The position numbers and the translations under genes are program-made. Shown in pieces: positions 57,185 through 64,000 of a DNA stretch of 64,000 nt. Origin of the DNA: Haberlea rhodopensis (lineage: Eukaryota; Streptophyta; Magnoliopsida; Lamiales; Gesneriaceae); the NCBI GenBank assembly GCA_907163345.1, contig CAJQUN010001291.1:17178-81177 (forward strand). The letters are read 5' to 3'. The first letter of the stretch is position 1, and each line of letters opens with the position of its first letter. A model generated the notes under the pieces. That model did no database searches and was not told where the DNA came from. It saw only the letters and a list, made by a program, of their open reading frames with translations.

Positions 57185-57640
57185 ACTACTATAAATTTTG
57201 GTATTAAACTATTATAATTTTGTTATTAGTTACAAATTAAATTAATATTAAACATATAAATTTTGGTACTAGTTATGAATGAAATTGGTATAAATATATA
57301 CAATTTTAGTACTAGTTACGCATGAATTAATATTACTAGTTACATATGAAATTAGTATTAAACCTATATAGTTTTGGTACTATTTACACATGAATTTGTA
57401 TTACATATATACAATTTTGGGTACTAGTAGTTACACATGAAATTGGTATCAAACCTATACAATTTCGGTACTAGTTCTTGAAATTGGTATTAAACATATA
57501 CAATTTTGGTACTAGTTACACATGATATATGTATTAAACATAAACAATTTAGGTAATAGTTACACATGAAATTAGTATTAAACATATACAATTTTGGTAC
57601 TAGTTACACATTAAATTAGTATTAAACATATACAAATCGG
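57185..57640. repeat. Minisatellite, about 45-bp unit, roughly ten copies
   Basis: Units share the pattern TTTTGGTACTAGTTACACA, TGAAATTAGTATTAAAC and ATATACAA. Similarity between units is higher towards the right end (57440-57640), as expected if growth is recent there. No coding potential. Confidence 0.9.
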
Positions 57641-58277
57641 CTATCGACATCTAATCAATCTTTTTATAGAATACACATATCTACGATGTTTGCTTTCATT
57701 CTACTTCTTTTTTATCAACACTCTGCCACCTGCACCAAAATAAGAACTCCGATTGAACTTTGGATATCGGAAGCGCTAGTAAATCACATGACATGACGAA
57801 AAGCACTGGCCAAAGTTTAGCTTTATCTTCCACCATGCCACAATATCAAATGTTTCTAATTCTTTTTCACTAAAATTAATTACTCTCAGTAGATGAAAAT
57901 GGAGTAGAAGAAGTCGAAGTAGAATCTTGTTTTCTTCTTAACATTGGCCACATAGAACCTTTACTACTACCACAAACTTTCTCTTATTGGAAATGATATA
58001 GAATTATATAATAAATCATATAAAGAAAATAAATATAATTAACTATTATTAATGCACTTTTCTTCTTGATTTAACATTATCATAATTCATGTTATTGTAA
58101 TAAGATTAAATTATAATTTCTACACTATAGAATTTTAATTTAGGATTTATAATTGCGTCCAAACAATTCAAAAATGGAATAGTTTTCCAATATATTTTAA
58201 ATTCATATTCCATTGGTTCAACAATGTTTATAAATAAATGGTTTCCTCTATATAATACAAAAAAATCACTTATCATA
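57641..58277. other. Intergenic, no gene seen
   Basis: AT-rich DNA between the minisatellite and the solo LTR, with no recognisable feature. Confidence 0.4.
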
Positions 58278-58282
58278 AATTT

Positions 58283-60138
58283 TGTTAGGATAGATTTCGG
58301 GGGTGGGTGACCAATCCACTCCTGAGTTCAACTAACTTGAGCTTCAATAGCTCGTGTTCTTGAAATAATTACACCGAGAGATTATATCGAGTTCGGTTAC
58401 AAAACCGAGCGGAAGACACTCGGCATAACCCGCTCTATAATCGATTAAACATTTGAAAGGGATTTTAAAGATATGCAAGAAAATAAGTAAAAACAGTAAG
58501 GTAAATGAATATAGTAAAGTAAATAACACAAGAATTTGTTCTGGAAGTTCGAAGCACAAACGATTCTACGTCTCCCCTTCTTCCATCTCATGGAAGGATA
58601 CCCTAGAAGATTTGGTTTACACTTTTCAGAATACAACCTACTTAGGCTAACACCACACATATAGCCTAAACTCCAAGCCCACACAGAATCACAAAGCTCA
58701 TGTTCTTTAACGTCTCACATGGAAAGACCTCACCCAGTTGTGATCAATCATCAACTGTTACAATGGTATTCACTCTTCTATTTTAGGTCAAAAATATAAT
58801 TCATTGAGTAAATGCAAAGGCACAAATGATTCCATAATGAATTTGATATAATCTTGAAGGAGGTGCCAAAAGGTTTGGGGAGTTGCTCTTCATTTAGCAG
58901 ATTTGTTATTTGAAGTTCCCCAATTGAATCCCAAGTGTGTTTGCTTCGGAAGGCTTGGATTGATCTTCGATAAGCTATTATTGAGCTTCCAAATCATGTA
59001 TATATAGCCCATAGTAATGATATATAAGATACAAGAATATAGCTGTTGGGATAGTTTTGGTAATCTTTCAAACATTGCAACGATCATATTCTGCTTTCTG
59101 TGCTATTTTTGGAAGTCCGCTGGTCGGGTCCACTGCCCGAGTCTACTGCTCGAGTCCAATGGTCGGGTCCACTGGTCTCTACTGGTTCAAAGTCTGCTGG
59201 CCTCTACTGGTTCGAAGTCCGCTGGCCTCTACTACTTCGAAGTCCGCAGGACTTTATTGGTACGAAGTCCGAACTGTTGGACTCTATTGGTGCAAAGTTT
59301 ACTGGCCTTTACTACTTCGAAGTCCGCTGGACTCTATTAGTGCGAAGTACGCTGGCCCAAGGTCCTGCAGGTACCCTGCTGTCCAAAGTCTGTTGTTTTG
59401 CTCTCTTGGTTATAGCTCTTGATTCGTTGATTTCTAGGCAAAGTAATCTACATAAAAGATGTATCCATTTCTCTTAGCTTTCCACGGAATCAAGAATCGC
59501 TCGATTTCGAGTTTGTGTGAGAGAGTTATGCTTGAAATACGAGGCGATGCTCTTGCTGTAAGTTTGCTGGATGTAGCAGCACATGTCGTGATTTGCAGAA
59601 GATATTTTACCATCTTAACATCCGATTAAGTCTTTGACTTCCAAAGATGATTTGTAGATCTTTGTCTTAGCTTTCCAACCCATACTGAATCGTCCCGTTT
59701 TGATAAGCGAGCTGAGAGTTATGGTCAAAATACCACAGCTACTACAATCTATCCGCTACTGTTTCATCTTTGTACCAGTAGACATTTGAAGACATGTTTT
59801 TGTCAAGTAAACCTTTGAATCTAGTCTGCTGGCCTGAAATACAACTTGTAGAGAATTGGTTGGCTATCCAACCCCTTTAGAATCATGTCGTTTGATGTCT
59901 GAGCTATGAGATATGATTGATTTAGTCAACATCGCTCGGGGTCTACTGGTTGTATCTTCTAGTCCAGTAGACATTTGTTTTTGTCTACTTGTCTAAATTA
60001 CTTCAATCCATTTCTTTGCTAATCATCAAGCTCCTAATTATGATCATTCACTGCACATTTAATGAAGTATGTTAGCAACACAATAACAAGTTTTGTTAAC
60101 ATCAAAATCAAGATTATTCGGGTTTCCAAAACCCAACA
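58283..60138 (-). mobile_element. Solo LTR, 1856 bp
   Basis: The segment has TG...CA ends (TGTTAGGATAG to AAAACCCAACA) and is flanked by AATTT at 58278-58282 and 60139-60143. Read on the minus strand, it starts TGTTGGGTTTTGGAAACCC and soon shows GATTTTGATGTTAACAAAAC. This parallels GAGTTTTGATGATCAACAAAAC at the same place in the gag-only LTRs. A TATA-like run (58990-58998, read on the minus strand) precedes the presumed R region. No internal sequence is present, so it probably arose by recombination between two LTRs. Confidence 0.7.
59105..59370. repeat. Degenerate short tandem repeats in the solo LTR
   Basis: About ten units of 20-32 bp built on TTCGAAGTCCGCTGG plus CCTCTACTGG. Some frames through it are open but only reflect the repeats. 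They sit in the presumed U3 of the minus-strand LTR, where the gag-only LTRs carry their palindrome cluster. Confidence 0.75.
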
Positions 60139-60389
60139 AATTTTATTTAAAAAATTGAAGAAGTTGGATAGTAACACCTCGAAAAAATTTAGTAGCATCC
60201 TAAAAAAGGTTCCAATTAATTTAAAATACTAGAAATAATTTCCCAATCATCATCATAATATATGAAATTGTTTAGACATCATTTCATTAAAACAAAGTAA
60301 TGACATATTTATAAGGTAAACATGCTTGCAACATTAAATATGTGGAATTTCACATAGTAGGAACATTATAAGGAAAATCTTTATAATTG

Positions 60390-61290
60390 TTACCATGAGA
60401 AATCTAAGAGTATTTTACTTTTTCTAAATGAATTTCTAGTGGTTTCAACCCATCTTGCATACACAAATTTAAAATATGACATGCACAACGAATATGAAAA
60501 AAGACCGCATTTTAAAATTGGTTTCAAATTAGCTTTAAATGAGAAACTGCGGATGTGTTATTAGATGCATTATCAAAAGAAATAGAATATATTTTATAAC
60601 TAATATTAGATTCATTGGTTGCTTTGCATAATGTCATTCGAAATAATTTCACCCGTATGAGGTCCATCAATTTTTGTAAAACCTAAATTATTTTAAAAAA
60701 CGCCCAATTATTGTCAATCCAATGCCCTGTAAAACATATATATGATGCATTGCCAATATAAGTTGTCTAAATATTACTTTTTAGTGCTGCTTTTGAAGAA
60801 ATATTTCCTAAATACGAAATTAAATTTGCTTTATATATTCATTAAAAATATATTCGCATTGATTTGATAGTATTTCTTGAAATCTTTTATCTTGAGGTTG
60901 CAAACCTAAATGAATATAATTAGTTGAATTTTGCATCCCCTATTGAAAAGGGTTCCTTCCCTCCTCATAATATTAATCGAATAAGTGAAAAATCCTAAAT
61001 ATCGAACTACCTCCTACCACCACTATGAAATTAGGAATGAGTAGGTAGGGTACCATCATTAGGTTTTTTATCATGCCTAGCCATAGTGCCTAAGTAAATG
61101 ATCCGTCCCACCCGAAAAACATATGCATAATCTTTTTTACATTTTTTACAAACTGTTTCTTGTGCCATTTTTCTCAACATTTTCGACATCAAATAATCGT
61201 CACAAATTACTAGTTCTTTTTTTAGAAGTTTTCTAGTAGATGATTCAAAATTTGATGTAATGTCTTCTTCATTTTGATATTAACCAATTC
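60390..61290 (-). pseudogene. hAT (Ac/RICESLEEPER-like) transposase relic
   Basis: Broken minus-strand frames contain a BED-finger-like start near 61170-61050 (ETVCKKCKKDYAY, then GTMARHDKK), a FDNASNNTSAV-like segment near 60590-60550 (hAT second catalytic region) and HIRCACHILNLCMQDGLK near 60500-60450 (the hAT C-x2-H helix). The order fits a minus-strand transposase. Stops and deletions abound. It is unrelated in detail to the intact hAT at 36923-40366, whose matching segment reads CMAHTLSLL. Confidence 0.65.
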
Positions 61291-61727
61291 ATCATCAAAA
61301 TTCACATTATAAGAGAATCAGCCATTATGTAAAATGCACGTTATGCAAAATTATCTAACAAAACAACAAAAATAAATGTAAACAATATTGCCATGTGCCT
61401 TGTATTACCAAATATGAGAGACAAACTTATTTCTTCTTGCTTACAAATTGAGAATTCTATTGAGATAATATAGATTTGAGAGCTTAGAGAATATAGATAG
61501 GGAAAGCAAATTGTGGGGATCAGTAGCTGGTCCGAGAGGATGATCAGCCTCACTGGGTTACTTCATTGCCACTCCGTAGCGCCTGGTGTTCGAACATTGG
61601 CTCAAGGCATTTTATCTACCCTTTGCTTACCCTGAAAAAGCACGGGGTCATGATAATTCAAATCGAAGCAATTGGATATAATGTGACCAACAACACTATT
61701 TTAACAGCCAAAATTAATCTAAAAATA

Positions 61728-61870
61728 AGAAATCGATCGGCAATGCATATAACAGTGACAATTGGCTTTGCCGATCGATTGGACATGCATTGATCGACAA
61801 ATGCCCTTTTTTGCCAACTCACCACATTTGGCAATCGATTGGCTATCATTTGCCGATCAATCGCCAAGTT
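61728..61870. repeat. Cluster of GCCGATCGATTGGC-type palindromes
   Basis: Five or so imperfect copies (ATCGATCGGCAATGC, TTGCCGATCGATTGG, TGGCAATCGATTGGC, TTGCCGATCAATCGCC) in 140 bp. A GC-rich imperfect hairpin follows (61889-61935, GGGCCGTGCC with GGTCCACGGGC). This could be the U3 of an unrecognised LTR. Confidence 0.5.
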
Positions 61871-61935
61871 TTTCATGAAAAAGGCTCGTGTCGCGGGCCG
61901 TGCCACGGTCCACGGGCTTATAGCCATGGACCTAG

Positions 61936-62965
61936 CATGGCATAAGCTAGGTACAACCTATCACCGTAGCAATATGTGATGTGCCAGTCCGAGGCCCCGA
62001 CATGGTTACACCTCTAATTTGGGTTACTATAATTACAAAAAAACTCTTGAGCTCGATGTTTGGCTATATTTAACTTGTTTTAGAATATTTAATGAGTGAT
62101 TATTTTTTGAAGAAAATGAATATTTATTGCGTCGTGTCAAATAGAAGGGGCGGTGGGAAATAATCAATTGATGTGTCGGCTGGCCGCAAGGGAAGATCAT
62201 GCCCAATAAAATTTAATGGACATGAATAAGAGCTAGAGAGACCCATTAAAGGTCACACACTCGGGTCCCCCTCCACAATGCGGCTACATATTTAATATAT
62301 ATAGTAAAAAATGTACCCCTCAATCCCATCTACACCGATCAATCACGATTTCGACTAGTCTCTCTCTCTCTCTCCACACTATGCCTATAGATATTTTACA
62401 AGTTAACATGTTTACATATTTGATATAAATTATCTTCAAGAAACATTATATATGATACACCTAATAATAGTAATCACTTGGTGAGCTGACTTTGTTCCGT
62501 TATGATGTGATCTGTTATTCTCCGTGTTCGGTAGATTTAAATGTATGCAGAAAATAAAAGAAAGACACCAAGAATTTTTACGTGGAAACCCTTGAATTGA
62601 AGGAAGAACCACGGGACCTAGTCCAGTATAATTTATACTAATCACAATCAAATTTGTTGCAGTACTTTTGACACAATATATAAGTGATTAATTATTACAC
62701 AAGGATATCTGGAAAATCAGAAGAAATTACTGAATAGACAAAATAATGCTCTCTTCGGAATCTATTTTGCATAAAAAGTCCAACCCCCTTAATGAAACTC
62801 TAAGCGTCTATTTATAGGGCCCATTTCAGTGGTTAATTGGCGGGAAAGCTAAAACACGATCTCCTCGATCGTTGCGTTAATGTGGCGAGTGTGTCCGAGA
62901 AATACACACCCCATTAACGCACGTTTATCTCCGCCGTTTTTAACGATTGTTCATGTGGTCCAATC
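61936..62965. other. Intergenic with LTR-like sequence, no gene seen
   Basis: 62555-62620 (TTTTTACGTGGAAACCC, then AACCACGGGACC) resembles sequence found in the LTRs of several plant retrotransposons, but I could not define ends. A short CT microsatellite is at 62359-62374. Confidence 0.35.
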
Positions 62966-62973
62966 TATAAATA
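62966..62973 (+). promoter_or_regulatory. TATA box upstream of the transposon protein remnant
   Basis: TATAAATA in CCAATCTATAAATACTCC, about 110 bp before the ATG at 63082. Spacing fits a real former promoter. Confidence 0.5.
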
Positions 62974-63081
62974 CTCCATCATTCTCTTCATTTATTTCAC
63001 TTTGCTGCATTCTGCTTCCGAGCTAGCACTAGACGACCAATCAATTTATCTTCAATCCTTTCCAGCTTCTATCTACCAAGT

Positions 63082-64000
63082 ATGGCCCCTTCTTCGGATG
63101 ATTCCTCTTTGAAGGCGATAGACATGTATGGCGAGCATGATGAGGAAAGAGCTACTACTCTTTCTCTTCAATCATCTCCACCCCAGATAGCGAGAAGACT
63201 CTAAGCTCTTCGTCTGTTTCAGCTGCTCGTAAAAAAGAGTAGCGAGCTACCACGGACTAGGATCTGTCCAGCATTCGTACCAAATGGGGGATTTCTGAGG
63301 GGACTTCTATTATCCCCCCCCCCCCCTTCAGGATCTCGCCCTCATATGCCCCATAAGGGATATTTTCCCTTTTACTTAGATCAACTTCGAGGGGGCCTTC
63401 GCTTTCTTGTCCCTCTTTTTTTTATTGAAGTTGCTTCTTACTTTTTCGTCTCTCTCAGCCAATAATTGCCCAACAGTTATAGATTGTTGGCGGGCTTCTT
63501 TATAGTTCTTTCTTTTTTGGATTTCACCCATACTCTCGAACTATTTCATTGCTTTTTTCAACTGAATACGAAATAGACGGTCTTTTCTACTTTTCTTCTT
63601 GAACAGGGGTAGGTTCCTCAAGAAATATCCCTCATCGATAAAGAACTGTAAAAGATTCTACTTTTTTGCTCGTACACCCCAGCCTTGGGATTGCCCATGG
63701 AGTGGAGAGAAAACCTCCCGAGGGCAAATTGATGAAGGGACACCTTGATAAGGAACCATATATGTTGGTTCATCATAAGCTTGGCGATCAGTGTTTTAAC
63801 CTAGCAGAGCTGATTGACGACGGACTGCTGTTGTACTTGTTCCAGCTGAGCCAGAAGGGTGCATCCTTGAAAATGCCATCGGTGAGCGTTTCTGAGCACT
63901 TTTATTTGTTTGTTCATTTTGATTAATATGTTCGGGCTGACCTTTGTTTCACTCATTTCAGAAACAAAAAATCGATGATGAATATGATGGTTGAGAAGTT
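63082..64000 (+). pseudogene. Plant 'putative gypsy-type transposon' protein remnant (runs off the end)
   Basis: The ATG at 63082 (MAPSSDDSS) opens a frame that stops at about 63204. Pieces in shifting frames follow: KGYFPFYLDQLRGGLRF (about 63355), then THTLELFHCFFQL (about 63529), and later LGDQCFNLAELIDDGLL (from about 63780, open to 63926). The GYFxxYLDxxRxGLRFP and TLELFHxFFQL blocks are typical of the plant family labelled transposase (putative) gypsy type, PF04195, found in large plant retroelements. At least three frame breaks and a 13-C run (63314-63326) show it is inactive. A GT after ATGCCATCG near 63880 may be a splice donor. Confidence 0.55.

Noticed and set aside
59017..59477. 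Three overlapping frames of 107-125 codons with repeats
   Set aside because: All three frames are open across short tandem repeats in a solo LTR, the mark of repeat artefact rather than coding.
1..64000. CRISPR arrays, operons, bacterial promoters
   Set aside because: Introns, plant gene families and plant retrotransposons make this a plant nuclear sequence; no spaced identical repeats of CRISPR type are seen.

Overview
The window is nuclear DNA of a flowering plant, most likely a eudicot. It is AT-rich, its genes carry GT-AG introns, and it holds plant-specific families (a WEB/PMI2-type chloroplast-movement protein, a CBL-interacting protein kinase, an OVATE family protein). I cannot place it below that level. 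Most of the sequence is transposable elements at different stages of decay, several nested inside one another.

Layout. 1-4429: a Copia-type element that carries only gag (5' LTR cut by the window start), inserted into an older minus-strand Copia whose LTR survives at 4500-4824. 4825-7300: non-coding, with an LTR fragment and an RTE LINE relic. 7562-9934: two-exon WEB-family gene, apparently intact. 11427-12502: decayed saposin-B gene ended by a nest of two TRIM insertions (12503-13198). 14658-19660: a second, complete gag-only element with 5-bp target duplications. 20032-20312: 5'-truncated RTE LINE with a 15-bp target duplication. 20699-20918: tRNA-derived SINE with a 14-bp duplication. 23454-24815: intronless CIPK gene, intact.

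27308-44005 is a degenerate minus-strand Ty1/Copia element split by two later insertions. The first is a young Gypsy chromovirus (28719-36806), flanked by a 158-bp duplication of the Copia target rather than 5 bp. The second is a hAT transposon (36923-40366) with 13-bp inverted termini, an 8-bp target duplication and an uninterrupted 679-residue transposase. The hAT lies in only one of the two duplicated target copies, so it is probably the newest arrival.

44144-47560 is part of another Gypsy-like element and 47810-48540 a MULE relic. 49933-51044 is an OVATE family gene with an apparent one-base frameshift near its start. The rest is mostly non-coding: a 45-bp minisatellite (57185-57640), a solo LTR with 5-bp duplications (58283-60138), a hAT transposase relic (60390-61290), and a broken plant transposon protein running off the right edge.

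The three recognisable host genes (WEB, CIPK, OFP) act in unrelated processes, and nothing suggests functional clustering. I found no RNA gene, CRISPR array or clearly new biochemical system. The most informative signals are the nested insertions, the intact hAT, the 158-bp duplication and the OFP frameshift.
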